64,000 bases of DNA from Natrinema saccharevitans (lineage in GTDB: Archaea > Halobacteriota > Halobacteria > Halobacteriales > Natrialbaceae). The translations under genes and the position numbers were made by a program. The stretch spans positions 2,666,001 through 2,730,000 of the forward strand of contig NZ_LWLN01000001.1 of NCBI RefSeq assembly GCF_001953745.1, read 5' to 3'. The first letter of the stretch is position 1; the number at the start of each line of letters is the position of its first letter. Below the pieces are notes generated by a model. The model was not told where the DNA came from. It was given only the letters and a program-made list of their open reading frames with translations, and did not search any database. Positions 26,478-35,892 of this stretch are shown here, piece by piece.

Positions 26478-27665
26478 ATGGCCGACGACCGGTCGCTTCG
26501 CGCGCGGTTGCCGGACAACTGGCGGCGAGTGCTGACCACGCGAGCGGCGATCGTCCTCGTCCTGCTCGTCGCCCTGCTCTCGGTCGCCACGGCGGTCGTC
26601 AACATCGGCACCAACACCGTCGGCGGCCCCTTCGCCGAATACGTCCCCGACGCCGTTCGAAGCGCAGCCGCCTTCACCGGCGCGCTCACCGGCTTCCTGA
26701 TGGTCGGGAGCGCGCTCGCGCTCCGGCGCGGGCTCCGGACCGGCTGGTGGGCGTCGCTGCTTTTGCTCCCGCTGACCGCGGCACAGGGCCTGCTCCAGTC
26801 GAGCCCGTACTCGTTCCCGCTGGTCGTCCTCTCGCTCGTCTCGGTCCCGATACTGCTCGTTACCCGCAAGCGGTTCACCAAACCGCTCTCGCTGTCGACG
26901 ACCCAGATCGCGGCCGGCTCGGCGCTGGTCGGCGTCCAGCTCTACGGCACCATCGGCGGCTACGCCCTGCGGGAACACTTCGACGGCATCTCCAACATCC
27001 TCGATGCCTTCTACTTCACGCTGATCACCTCGAGTACGGTCGGCTACGGCGACGTGACGCCGAGCCCGGAATCGGTGCAGGCGATGCTGTTTACCATGTC
27101 CGTCCTCGTCCTCGGCGTGGCCAGTTTCGGGATCGCCATCGGGGCGCTGATCGGCCCGCTCATCCAGGACCGCATCTCGAAGACGCTCGGAAAGATGACC
27201 GAATCACAACTGCAACTGCTCGAGGACCACCTCCTGGTCCTCGGCTACGGCGAACTGACGGAACCGATCGTCGACGAACTGGCCGACGGCGGCCGCGAGT
27301 TCGTCGTCGTCACCAACGACCGCGAGGCCGGGGCGGAACTGACGGACCGGGGGATCTCGGTCGTCACCGGCGATCCCAGCGACGAGGAACCGCTCCGGCG
27401 CGCGAAGATCGACCGCGCGGCCGCGATCCTCGTCGCCACGAACCAGGACGCCGAGGACGCACTGGCGATCCTGACGGCCCGCGAACTCGCGCCGAACTCC
27501 CGCATCGTCGCGGCCGCGACCGACCGCGAGAACACGAAGAAACTCGAGCGGGCCGGTGCGGACGCGGTGATCAGCCCCTCGGTGCTTGGCGGCCACCTGC
27601 TCGTGCGATCGGCACTCGGCAGCGACGAGAGCGGGCTGATCGACCGCATTCTCGAGCGCGAGTGA
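26478..27665 (+). CDS. Potassium channel with TrkA-N/RCK domain
   Basis: A 395-residue channel subunit. Four N-terminal hydrophobic stretches (from about 20 to 135) precede a two-helix pore unit with the K+ selectivity filter TVGYGDVTP in ITSSTVGYGDVTPSPE (near residue 190). After a linker comes a Rossmann RCK domain starting LEDHLLVLGYGELTEPIVDEL, with the NAD-binding GYGE loop and E in the following strand. The C-terminal RCK-C half is short. It would open or close K+ flow in response to a nucleotide or redox signal. It faces the two TrkA-C-like membrane proteins across a 119-bp divergent promoter. Confidence 0.92.
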   Translation: MADDRSLRARLPDNWRRVLTTRAAIVLVLLVALLSVATAVVNIGTNTVGGPFAEYVPDAVRSAAAFTGALTGFLMVGSALALRRGLRTGWWASLLLLPLTAAQGLLQSSPYSFPLVVLSLVSVPILLVTRKRFTKPLSLSTTQIAAGSALVGVQLYGTIGGYALREHFDGISNILDAFYFTLITSSTVGYGDVTPSPESVQAMLFTMSVLVLGVASFGIAIGALIGPLIQDRISKTLGKMTESQLQLLEDHLLVLGYGELTEPIVDELADGGREFVVVTNDREAGAELTDRGISVVTGDPSDEEPLRRAKIDRAAAILVATNQDAEDALAILTARELAPNSRIVAAATDRENTKKLERAGADAVISPSVLGGHLLVRSALGSDESGLIDRILERE

Positions 27666-27666
27666 C

Positions 27667-29085
27667 CTACCGTCGGCGACCCCGGTGGACGATCGCCACG
27701 TCCGCCTCGAGGTCGCTGAGTTTCCGGAACGTCGGCGGAGAGACAAAGCGGGAGGCCGCCGAGCGGTCGGTACTCGAGCCGACGAAACAGACGTCGTAGC
27801 GGGGCGCGACGCGGGCGAGGTAGTCCTCGACGGCGGCGGTGGCGACGTGGGTTTCGAAGGGGCCCGAGAAGGCGTCGATGAGGTCCGCGAGCGTCCCCTC
27901 GGCCGCCCTGCGGCGCGACTCCCGGTCGATGCAGGTACAGACGCTGATCGGCCGGCCGGACTCGGTCACCCGGATCGCGAAATCGAGCATCGCGCGGGCG
28001 GTGTCGCCCGCGCCGCGAACCGCGACGAGGCCGCTCCGCCAGCGCGTCCGTCGGACGCCGTTCGAGCGGAACGCGATCGCGTCGATCTCGCCCTCGAACA
28101 GTCCGGTGATAAACGACGAGAGACCGCCGCCCTCGCGTTCGGCGTACGGCGTGACGATGAGGTCGCAGTTCTCCGCTCGCGCGGTCTCGAGGGTCAGCCC
28201 CGCCGAGGGTTCACTGTCGGCCGCGACGACGACCTCGCAGGGGACGTCGTACGCGCTCCGGAGGTCGGCCGCGAGCGACTCGAGGCGGCGGCCGGCGTCG
28301 GTGGCCGCGCGTTCGGCGGGCGGCGATTCGGCCGGGTCGCCGTCGGTCGACGCGTCCGGTCGCTCGTCGTCGACCGCCTCGACGACGTCGAAGAGGACGA
28401 CTTTTCCGGCGTCGTGGGCCCCGGCGATCGAGGCGGCGAAGCGGGCGACCGTCTCTTCCCCGTCGATCATCGGGACGAGGACGTGATCGTCTCCGCTGGT
28501 CGTCCGATAGAGATAGCGGGCGCGTCGCTCGTAGAACCGATCGCGCCAGACGACGAATGCGGCCGCGACGAACGAACTCGAGACGACGATCCCGAGGACG
28601 TAGGCCACCTGTGCGTTGCCGGTCACGAGGACGAGCAGGGCCGTCGAGAACGCCGTCGGCACCTCGAGATCGAGCGCCCACGTACAGACGCCGGTACAGA
28701 AGACCCCGAGGGCGGCACCCCAGGCGCTGACGCCGCCGCCCAGTCCGACGGCCGTCGTCAGCGCGAGCGCGAGCCAGCCACAGCAGGCCCCGACGGTCAT
28801 CCCGCCGACGAACTTCCCCGGGGAGGCGTACTTCCCCTCGGGCTCCGCAAAGAGCGTGAAGGTCCCCGAGGCCAGCGGCGGAAAGAGCAGAAACGAGATC
28901 ACGGGGGTCGCGTTCGCCAGCCACGTCACCGCGGCGATCAGCAGGGGGACGAAGACCAGCACCGACAGGTGAAGCAGGTTCCCCGTCTGCTCGAGCCACC
29001 GGACGACGGCGTCGAGTTCGCGTCGCTCTAGCCGTCGCAGCCGCCTCGCGAGCGCGCGGAGTTTCGCGCGGACCCCCTCGAGCAT
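27667..29085 (-). CDS. HPP membrane domain-Usp fusion protein
   Basis: A 472-residue protein. Five hydrophobic segments lie between about 40 and 180, including FLLFPPLASGTFTLFAEPEGKYASP, which carries the HPP-family loop character; then VLVPMIDGEETVARFAASIAGAH begins one Usp-like alpha/beta domain (about 205-330) and SGLVAVRGAGDTARAMLDFA a second (about 340-470). HPP proteins are thought to act in nitrite or osmotic transport, and Usp domains bind nucleotides. It lies tail-to-tail with the K+ channel (1-bp gap), so an ion-stress role is plausible but unproven. ATG 29085 is the first with a membrane-protein N-terminus. Confidence 0.8.
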   Translation of the reverse strand: MLEGVRAKLRALARRLRRLERRELDAVVRWLEQTGNLLHLSVLVFVPLLIAAVTWLANATPVISFLLFPPLASGTFTLFAEPEGKYASPGKFVGGMTVGACCGWLALALTTAVGLGGGVSAWGAALGVFCTGVCTWALDLEVPTAFSTALLVLVTGNAQVAYVLGIVVSSSFVAAAFVVWRDRFYERRARYLYRTTSGDDHVLVPMIDGEETVARFAASIAGAHDAGKVVLFDVVEAVDDERPDASTDGDPAESPPAERAATDAGRRLESLAADLRSAYDVPCEVVVAADSEPSAGLTLETARAENCDLIVTPYAEREGGGLSSFITGLFEGEIDAIAFRSNGVRRTRWRSGLVAVRGAGDTARAMLDFAIRVTESGRPISVCTCIDRESRRRAAEGTLADLIDAFSGPFETHVATAAVEDYLARVAPRYDVCFVGSSTDRSAASRFVSPPTFRKLSDLEADVAIVHRGRRR

Positions 29086-29213
29086 GGGATTCGTTGCTCG
29101 AGGGATGACCAAAACCGTTTGGCTTCCCGCGCGCGGCCGATCCCGGCATCGGCCGGGCCACGTGGATCGGGAGTCCGACGGCCGAGGCGTCGCGCACCCC
29201 GATCGCGAGCCGG

Positions 29214-29849
29214 CTATTCGGGTGCGCCCTCGAGGATCGCGACCCCGCTCGAGGCCCCGATGCGTTCCGCGCCGGCCTCGAGCATGGCCACTGCCTCGTC
29301 GTAGCTTCCGATGCCGCCGCTGGCCTTGACGGGGAGATAGTCACTCATGAGGGCGACGTCGTCGACGGTTGCGCCGCCCCCGCCGAACCCGGTCGCGGTC
29401 TTTACCATCGTCGCGTCGGCGGCCGCGGCGGCCTCGCAGGCCCGTCGCTTCTCGGCATCGGTCAGCAGCGGCGTCTCGACGATGACCTTGACCGGGATCG
29501 GGACGGCGGCGACCAGATCCGCGAGCGCCGTTTCGACGGCATCGTCCGCGCCGGCCCGCAGTCGACCGACGTTGATCACCACGTCGAGTTCGTCCGCGCC
29601 GTCCTGCCAGGCCCCGACTCCCTCAGTGCGTTTCGCCGCGGGAGCGTGCTGCCCGTGGGGGAATCCGATTACCGTCGCGAGGGTCACGTCGGGGGCGTAC
29701 TCGGCTGCCATTTCGACCGCGTACGGCGGGATACAGGCGTTCATCCCGTACTCGGCGGCCTCGTCGAGGACCCGCCGAACGTCGGCCGGCGTCGTCTCGG
29801 GGCCAAGCACCGTGTGATCGATCAGGGGGGCGAGTTCGCTGCGATCCAT
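29214..29849 (-). CDS. deoC: Deoxyribose-phosphate aldolase
   Basis: A 211-residue class I aldolase that splits 2-deoxyribose 5-phosphate to glyceraldehyde 3-phosphate and acetaldehyde. It begins with [26 protein letters not shown] and MVKTATGFG, the latter with the Schiff-base lysine, lie in the centre, and [16 protein letters not shown] near the C-terminus is the phosphate-binding loop. ATG 29849 is the start giving the canonical N-terminus; the track of in-frame sequence upstream overlaps pgi on the other strand. It diverges from pgi with 150 bp between. Confidence 0.95.
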   Translation of the reverse strand: MDRSELAPLIDHTVLGPETTPADVRRVLDEAAEYGMNACIPPYAVEMAAEYAPDVTLATVIGFPHGQHAPAAKRTEGVGAWQDGADELDVVINVGRLRAGADDAVETALADLVAAVPIPVKVIVETPLLTDAEKRRACEAAAAADATMVKTATGFGGGGATVDDVALMSDYLPVKASGGIGSYDEAVAMLEAGAERIGASSGVAILEGAPE

Positions 29850-29999
29850 ACGCGGGGCGACTCGGCGAGCGGACAAAAACCCGGCCGGTCGTCTCGAGGT
29901 CGCCGCCGGCTCGAGTTCGCTCGAGTCGGACGGCAGTCGCGGTGGAGTGTCCGTTGCCGTCTCGGAACGCCTTTGACCTCGGCGGTCGCTTCCCCGGGT

Positions 30000-31295
30000 A
30001 TGAACGTCGACATCGGGAACGCACTCGCGTCGGTCGCCTCGCCGGGCGTCTCGCGTGCGTCCCTCGAGCGACTGGACGAACAGGTCGCGGCCGCCCACGA
30101 GCGAATCGAGGCGGGGATGGAAAACGCCGACCACGGCTACGAATCCCTCAACCTCCCGGCGCGGACCGACCCCGACGAGATCCGGGCGGCCGTCGAGCCG
30201 GTCGCCGACGCCGACGCGTTGATCACCGTCGGCATCGGTGGCAGTTCGCTGGGCGCGGCGACGATCGTCGACGCCCTCGAGTCCGACACCGAGACGATCT
30301 TTCTGGACAACGTCGACCCCGCGTGGGTGTCGACCCGCCTCGACGGGATCGCCCTCGAGAACGCGGCGATAAACGTCGTCTCGCGGTCGGGGACGACCGC
30401 GGAGACGCTGGCGAACTTCCTCGTCGTCCGAGAGGTCTTCGAGGACGCCGGCGTCGACTGGACCGAGCGGACGATCGTCACCACCGGCGACGCCGGCCCG
30501 CTGCGGGACCTCGCCGACCGCCACGACCTCCCGTCGCTGAAGGTGCCCGACGGCGTCCCCGGACGCTTCTCGGCGCTGTCGGCGGTCGGCATGGTCGCCG
30601 CCGCGGTCTGCGGTCACGACCTCGAGGCGCTGCTCGCTGGCGCGGCCGCCGAGCGAGAGACGCTTTCCGGCTCGCTGTTCGAGTGTCCGGCCTACGCCTA
30701 CGGCGCGACGACCTACGCGCTTGACGGCCGCGGTGCGGGGGTAAACGCCGTGATGCCCTACGCGGAATCGCTCGAGACCTCGGCGGAGTGGTTCGCCCAG
30801 CTGTGGGCCGAGAGCCTCGGCAAGGACGACCTCGGCCAGACCCCGGTACGGGCGCTGGGGGTCACCGACCAGCACTCCCAACTGCAGCTCTACCGGGCGG
30901 GCCCGCGGGACAAGCTCGTCACCTTCGTCACCGCCGACGCTGACGCGGACCGGTCGATCCCGGCGACCGACGTCGAGGACCTCGCGTATCTGGGCGATGC
31001 GACGCTTGGTGAACTGCTCGAAGCGGAGTTCGAGGCCACCGAGGCGAGCCTGGCGGCGGCCGGCCGGCCGAACGTCCGGGTCGAACTCGAGGCCGTCGAC
31101 GAGTACGAACTCGGCGGCTTCCTCTACGGGATGGAGGCCGCCTGCGTCCTCGCGGGCGAACTCTACGGCGTGAACACCTTCGAGCAGCCGGCCGTCGAGT
31201 GGGCGAAGAATGCCACCCGCGGGCTGCTCGGCGGCGGCGAGTTCGAGGAGGCGGAGGCGGTCGCCGAGAAGACCGAGCTTCGGGTCGAGCGGTAG
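30000..31295 (+). CDS. pgi: Glucose-6-phosphate isomerase
   Basis: A 431-residue enzyme interconverting glucose 6-phosphate and fructose 6-phosphate. [12 protein letters not shown] near residue 78 and [16 protein letters not shown] near 125 bind the sugar phosphate, and [16 protein letters not shown] near 285 matches the PGI signature with its catalytic His. The C-terminal helix includes [12 protein letters not shown], carrying the Lys of the active site. ATG 30000 follows directly after a short leader (cccgggt). Gluconeogenic or Entner-Doudoroff-linked use is expected in haloarchaea. Confidence 0.96.
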   Translation: MNVDIGNALASVASPGVSRASLERLDEQVAAAHERIEAGMENADHGYESLNLPARTDPDEIRAAVEPVADADALITVGIGGSSLGAATIVDALESDTETIFLDNVDPAWVSTRLDGIALENAAINVVSRSGTTAETLANFLVVREVFEDAGVDWTERTIVTTGDAGPLRDLADRHDLPSLKVPDGVPGRFSALSAVGMVAAAVCGHDLEALLAGAAAERETLSGSLFECPAYAYGATTYALDGRGAGVNAVMPYAESLETSAEWFAQLWAESLGKDDLGQTPVRALGVTDQHSQLQLYRAGPRDKLVTFVTADADADRSIPATDVEDLAYLGDATLGELLEAEFEATEASLAAAGRPNVRVELEAVDEYELGGFLYGMEAACVLAGELYGVNTFEQPAVEWAKNATRGLLGGGEFEEAEAVAEKTELRVER

Positions 31296-31365
31296 CCGAC
31301 CGAGCCGGCCCGAATCCGTCGTCCGGTTGCGGTGTGCATATGAGCCCTCGGACGAACACCCACGT

Positions 31366-32481
31366 ATGACCGAGACTGCACGGGCCGACGACGCCGGCCC
31401 GGTCGCGTCCGGAGCGATCCTAGGCATCGGGACCCTGCTGGCCGGGATCACGACGGTCGCCATGTTCGTCCCCGTTCGCAACGGCGCCGACGATCCCGTC
31501 GTCTGGGCCGGCACCGGCCTGGCCGTCGCCGCCGTTCTCGCCTTCCTCGTCCGCCGCCACGGCTCGCGCGAACCCCGGCTCCTCGCGGCGGTCGCCGCCG
31601 GCTCGAGCGTCGGCGTCGTCCTGTTGGCCGGTTACGCACTGAATCAAGGGATTACGACGTCGCTGCTCCCGATCCCGGCCGTGTTCGTCGCGTTCGTGAC
31701 GGCCGGACTGACCGTCGGCGTCGCGGTCGCGGACTTCTTCGACATCGGCACGGCCGGCCTCAAGCGACGCACCGCACAGGCCCTCGTGATGACGGCGATC
31801 GGTCTCGCCGGACTCATCCTGCCACAGGTGCTGATGATTCTCTTTGCCGCACCGGTCTACCCGTTCCTCGAGACGCTGCCCGAGATCGAACGGCTCGTGG
31901 CCACGCAACTCATCACCCAACTGGGCGTGGTCACCGGCACGGCGATCGTGGTCGTCACCTTCCTCCGCTGGACCGGCCGGGGACTGTCGTTCATCGATCT
32001 GCGGTGGCCCACGCTGCGGGAGGTCGCCTGGACCGTCGGCGGCCTGATCGTCCTCTTCGGCGCGCTGTTTGCCATCTCGACGCTCATGCAGTCGACCGGC
32101 GTCGAGAGCGCGGACCACTCGACCACCCAGCGAGCCGCGGACAATCCCGAACTGATGCTGATCATGGTGCCGATCGCCGTCCTGATCATCGGGCCGTTCG
32201 AGGAACTGCTCTACCGCAACGTGATCCAGAAATCGCTGTACGAGACCTTCTCGCGGTTCGGTGCCGTCGCGGTGGCCAGCGTCATCTTCGCGGCGGTCCA
32301 CGTCCTCGCGTACGCCACCGACGGACTGGGCGCGGTCATCGCCAGTCTCGGGACGATCTTCGGGCTCTCGATCGTCCTCGGTGTCATCTACGAACGGACC
32401 GACAACCTCCTGATCCCGGCGCTGGTCCACGGGATGTACAACGCGTTGACGTTCTTGAACCTCTATTTCATCTACGCCTGA
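31366..32481 (+). CDS. CPBP-family intramembrane metalloprotease
   Basis: A 371-residue membrane protein with about eight hydrophobic segments. The CAAX protease/bacteriocin-processing (CPBP, Abi) motifs are in place: motif 1 [10 protein letters not shown] (E-E-x3-R), motif 2 [13 protein letters not shown], and motif 3 [13 protein letters not shown], which together form the membrane zinc site. ATG 31366 gives an N-terminus with acidic head. Prenyl-protein processing, bacteriocin self-immunity and regulatory proteolysis are all known for the family; none can be chosen. Its stop codon coincides with the start of a dispersed terminator-like element. Confidence 0.85.
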   Translation: MTETARADDAGPVASGAILGIGTLLAGITTVAMFVPVRNGADDPVVWAGTGLAVAAVLAFLVRRHGSREPRLLAAVAAGSSVGVVLLAGYALNQGITTSLLPIPAVFVAFVTAGLTVGVAVADFFDIGTAGLKRRTAQALVMTAIGLAGLILPQVLMILFAAPVYPFLETLPEIERLVATQLITQLGVVTGTAIVVVTFLRWTGRGLSFIDLRWPTLREVAWTVGGLIVLFGALFAISTLMQSTGVESADHSTTQRAADNPELMLIMVPIAVLIIGPFEELLYRNVIQKSLYETFSRFGAVAVASVIFAAVHVLAYATDGLGAVIASLGTIFGLSIVLGVIYERTDNLLIPALVHGMYNALTFLNLYFIYA

Positions 32482-32565
32482 GACGGATTATCGTCGCTGT
32501 TTACCGGTGTCCTCGCAGGACGGTCACGAGGACACCGGTACTGACTGACAGGAAACCGTCTGAGA
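32479..32565 (+). repeat. Stop-codon-abutting dispersed element, copy 2 (bidirectional terminator)
   Basis: It begins in the TGA of the CPBP gene (tgagacggattatcgtc) and includes a perfect 14-bp stem, 32502-32515 with 32527-32540 (taccggtgtcctcg arm, 11-nt loop), then gacaggaaaccgtctgag. It sits between converging genes (CPBP and nob1), where a hairpin serves both strands. Confidence 0.6.
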
Positions 32566-32613
32566 CGGCGATCGGTCGCGGGAACATCGATCGCGACCGG
32601 AGCCGATCTCGGG

Positions 32614-33072
32614 CTACGAGGGGTTCTTCCGGGCCAGTTCCGACCCGCAGATCGGACACCGGTCTTTCTCCTCGTCGAACTCGCGGCCACAGCCCTGACA
32701 CTGGTAGGTCCAGTGGCGCTGTTCGTCGATCCCTTCCCGGGCGATCACGTCGACCGCGACGTTGAGCTTCTCCGCGACGTTTTGCATCGCGTAGTCGTCG
32801 GTCACCAGAGTAGCGTCGAGTTCGAAGCTCGCGGCGACGAGCCGAACGTCGGTATCCGAGAGGACCCCGAGATCACCGGATTCCCGGGCCGCGCGTTCGA
32901 CCTTTTCCGTGGTATCGTCGTTCGGGATGTGGATGTGCATGCCCGATCCCTCCATCGCGTCGTAGCGATAGGCGCTCTCGTCTTCGAGTTCCTCGCGGAC
33001 GAGCGGGATCGTCGCAGTCTGTTCTGTCGTATGGAAATCGTGGATAAAAGCCGAGGAGTCGAGAACGTACAT
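32614..33072 (-). CDS. nob1: NOB1-type rRNA endonuclease (PIN + zinc ribbon)
   Basis: A 152-residue protein with an N-terminal PIN domain (MYVLDSSAFIHDF with the first catalytic Asp, VREEL with the Glu, and TDTDVRL/TDDYAMQNVA for later Asp residues) and a C-terminal zinc ribbon CQGCGREFDEEKDRCPICG. This is the archaeal Nob1 arrangement; the enzyme makes the 3' end of 16S rRNA in 40S-like precursors. It is 4 bp downstream of a PRC-barrel gene and close to infB, a cluster tied to ribosome function. ATG 33072 starts at the first beta strand of the PIN fold. Confidence 0.92.
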   Translation of the reverse strand: MYVLDSSAFIHDFHTTEQTATIPLVREELEDESAYRYDAMEGSGMHIHIPNDDTTEKVERAARESGDLGVLSDTDVRLVAASFELDATLVTDDYAMQNVAEKLNVAVDVIAREGIDEQRHWTYQCQGCGREFDEEKDRCPICGSELARKNPS

Positions 33073-33076
33073 ACCG

Positions 33077-33322
33077 TTAGCGCTGGACGACGATGTAGTC
33101 TTTCACCGCTTGGACGCGGTTGACGGGAACGAGGAAGTGGCCGCCCTCGTCGAGATCGAAGTCGACGGCGCGGGTCGACAGCTCCTCGTCGGGCTCGATG
33201 ACGAGATCGTGAAGCGTCCCCGATTTGAGATCCATGGTGATGTTATAGAGCAGTCCAAGCTCGGTGCCGTCGGAACCCATGACGGACTTCCCCGAGAGGT
33301 TTTCAGCGAGTATATCGCTCAT
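33077..33322 (-). CDS. PRC-barrel domain protein
   Basis: An 81-residue single PRC-barrel: LSGKSVMGSDGTELGLLYNITMDLKSG, then DLVIEPDEE, then FLVPVNRVQAVKDYIVV. The domain is the RimM/photosynthetic reaction centre-type barrel. Its place just upstream of nob1 (4-bp gap, same strand) suggests a part in small-subunit rRNA maturation, as RimM does in bacteria, but this is inference. ATG 33322 faces infB across a 201-bp region. Confidence 0.85.
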   Translation of the reverse strand: MSDILAENLSGKSVMGSDGTELGLLYNITMDLKSGTLHDLVIEPDEELSTRAVDFDLDEGGHFLVPVNRVQAVKDYIVVQR

Positions 33323-33523
33323 GCATGCCCGTACTTACTAATCGGTATTAAACGATTGGGACCGCTCTCGAGGCGAGCGGAGCGCCGGAACGGCCGGTCC
33401 CGGCTCGAGCCGTCGGGCGCCGATACTCGGCGGTCGATCGCGGCGGTCCCGGAACGCGGATGACGATGGGTTTAACTACGGCGCTACGGACGATTTAGGT
33501 AAGACCTTCTCGGGTGGTTCATC

Positions 33524-35323
33524 ATGTCGGACACGGATACACGCGACCCCACATCCCTCAGAACGCCGATCGTCGCCGTCCTCGGACACGTCGATCACGG
33601 CAAGACAAGTCTCCTCGACAAGATCCGCGGCTCCGCGGTCATCGAGGGCGAAGCAGGCGCGATCACTCAGCACATCGGCGCGACCGCCGTCCCGCTGGAC
33701 ATCATCTCGACGATCGCGGGCGATCTCGTCGATCCGGACGATTTCGACCTCCCTGGCCTCCTCTTTATCGACACACCGGGTCACCACTCCTTTACGACGC
33801 TACGATCGCGCGGGGGCGCGCTGGCCGACATCGCAATCCTCGTCGTCGACGTCAACGACGGGTTCCAGCCCCAGACGCTCGAGGCCCTGGACATCCTCAA
33901 GCGCTCGGAAACACCCTTTATCGTCGCGGCCAACAAGATCGACACCGTTCCGGGCTGGACGGAACACGAGGACGCGCCGATCAACGACACCTACGAGTCC
34001 CAGACCGATCGCGTCCGCGAGCGCCTGGACGAGAGCCTCTACGAGATCATCGGCAACCTCTCGGACGAGGGCTTTTCCGCCGACCTCTACTGGCGGGTCC
34101 AGAACTTCCAGCGCAACGTCGGCGTCGTCCCCGTCTCGGCGATGACCGGCGAGGGCGTGCCCGACCTCCTGACCGTCATGATGGGGCTCTCCCAGCGCTA
34201 CATGAAAGAGGAAATGGAGATCGACGTCGCCGGCCCCGGCGTCGGCACCGTCCTCGAGGTCAAAGAGGAGAAGGGGTTCGGGACGACCATCGACACGGTG
34301 CTGTACGACGGCACGATCCGGGCCGACGACACGCTCGTCGTCGGCGGGCAAAACGAGCCGATCGTCACCGAGGTCCGGGCCCTGCTCCAGCCCCGCCCGC
34401 TCGCGGAGATCCGGACCGAGAGCCGCTTCGAGACGGTCGAGGAGGTCTCGGCCGCCTCGGGGATCAAGGTCGCCGCGCCGGATCTGGCGGACGCGATGGC
34501 CGGCGCGCCGGTCCGGGTCGTCCGCGACCGCGACCTCGACGACGTGATCGCGGAAGTCCAGGCCGAACTGGCCGACATCGCCGTCGACACGGCCGAGGAG
34601 GGCGTCGTCGTCAAGGCCGACACCCTGGGCAGCCTCGAGGCGATGGCCGATGCCTTGGGAGAAGCCGAGGTCCCGATCGTCCGCGCGGAGGTCGGCGACG
34701 TCGCGCCGCGTGACGTCTCGGTCGCCTCGACCGCCGAGGACCCGAAACAGCAGGTGATCCTCGGGTTCAACGTCGACACGTTAGACGACGCCGAGCAACG
34801 CGCGGAGATCGACGACGTCGAGATCTTCACCGACGAGGTCATCTACCAGCTCGTCGAGGGCTACGAGGAGTACGTCGAAAACATCGAGCAGGCCCAGCAG
34901 GACACCATCCTCGAGAACATCACCCGGCCCGCCCGCTTCCGCATCCTGCCGGATCACACCTTCCGCCAGAACGACCCGGCGGTCGTCGGCGTCGAGGTGA
35001 ACGCCGGGACGATCCAGACCAACGCCAACGTCGTCACGTTCGAGGGCAACGAGCCCGAGCGCGTCGGGCAGGTCAAAGGCATTCAGGAACAGGGCGAGGA
35101 CGTCGACGAGGCCCGCGCGGGCAACCGCGTCTCGGTCGCCATCGACGGGCCGACCGTCGGTCGGGACATCGAGGAGGGCGATCGGCTCTGGATCGAGATC
35201 CCCGAGAAACACGCGAAGATCTTAGAGCAGGAACTGGCAAGTGAGATCCCCGGCGACGAACTCGAGGCGCTGAACATGTACCTCGACAAGCAGCGCAACC
35301 GGGACCCCTTCTGGGGGAAGTGA
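33524..35323 (+). CDS. infB: Translation initiation factor aIF5B (IF2-like)
   Basis: A 599-residue GTPase that promotes initiator-tRNA binding and subunit joining. The G domain starts LRTPIVAVLGHVDHGKTSLL (P-loop GHVDHGKT), then DTPGHHSF (G3) and ANKID (G4). Domain II follows (GVGTVLEVKEEKGFGTTID), then domains III and IV toward the C-terminus. Unlike many archaeal genes no intein is present: the P-loop, G3 and G4 spacings are normal. The leader has aggtaagacctt before ATG 33524. It diverges from the PRC-barrel-nob1 pair, an arrangement seen in related haloarchaea as I recall it. Confidence 0.97.
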   Translation: MSDTDTRDPTSLRTPIVAVLGHVDHGKTSLLDKIRGSAVIEGEAGAITQHIGATAVPLDIISTIAGDLVDPDDFDLPGLLFIDTPGHHSFTTLRSRGGALADIAILVVDVNDGFQPQTLEALDILKRSETPFIVAANKIDTVPGWTEHEDAPINDTYESQTDRVRERLDESLYEIIGNLSDEGFSADLYWRVQNFQRNVGVVPVSAMTGEGVPDLLTVMMGLSQRYMKEEMEIDVAGPGVGTVLEVKEEKGFGTTIDTVLYDGTIRADDTLVVGGQNEPIVTEVRALLQPRPLAEIRTESRFETVEEVSAASGIKVAAPDLADAMAGAPVRVVRDRDLDDVIAEVQAELADIAVDTAEEGVVVKADTLGSLEAMADALGEAEVPIVRAEVGDVAPRDVSVASTAEDPKQQVILGFNVDTLDDAEQRAEIDDVEIFTDEVIYQLVEGYEEYVENIEQAQQDTILENITRPARFRILPDHTFRQNDPAVVGVEVNAGTIQTNANVVTFEGNEPERVGQVKGIQEQGEDVDEARAGNRVSVAIDGPTVGRDIEEGDRLWIEIPEKHAKILEQELASEIPGDELEALNMYLDKQRNRDPFWGK

Positions 35324-35371
35324 ATCCGTTCGGAATCGCGGGCGGCATCTCGTTCTTGACTACCCACTCGA

Positions 35372-35690
35372 CGTGCGGTGGCGCGCGCTGCTCCGCGGTG
35401 AGTCGCTGACGAACCGCGGTGCGACACCGTGCGAGGTTGTCGCGAGTAGTGCGGGACCGTTGGTCCCGCAGACCATGCGAACGGGTGCTTTGCACCCGTG
35501 AGCAGATGAAACGAGCGACTGCTTGGAAGACGCGAAGCGTCTTCCAGTGGATGAGCGAGCGACTTCGGAGCGAGCGTTAGCGCGGGACTGCAGGTCCCGC
35601 GAACCGTCCGAACGGGTGCCATCGCACCCGTGCGGAGAAATCGGCTGGGGAGGGCGTGGCTACTCCGCGTTGCCACGGTAGCAGGACGCG
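35372..35690 (+). repeat. Hairpin-core dispersed repeat, copy 2, with five hairpins
   Basis: It starts cgtgcggtggcgcgcgctg and ends with cggctggggagggcgtgg (35642-35659) followed by a ctactccgcgttgccacggt segment also seen at 55797. Between 35450 and 35631 lie five perfect hairpins: 35450-35470 (9 bp), 35481-35499 (8 bp), 35525-35545 (9 bp), 35582-35600 (7 bp) and 35612-35631 (8 bp), with the second and fifth sharing the stem ACGGGTGC. It lies downstream of infB; the remainder of this 569-bp gap is described with the finding on a gene remnant. Confidence 0.6.
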
Positions 35691-35892
35691 TTCCCTTTCG
35701 CTCGGCATCGTCTCGAGTACAGTATCCCGCGCCGTCAGTCGGTTAGTCGTTCATCGCCTCAAGCCGAACCTCCGCCCCGCCCTCGAGCCCCGACAACGAT
35801 CCGGGCTCCTCGAGTCGGCCGACGACGGTCACGGGTGCGGCGGCGCGGGGCTCACCCCGGCTTCGCCGGCCGGCGTCGGACCCCAGAACCGC

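Noticed and set aside
29214..31514. A 766-residue minus-strand open frame spanning deoC and pgi
   Set aside because: Only its last 211 residues (deoC) look real; the upstream part is the antisense of pgi and is arginine/glycine-rich.
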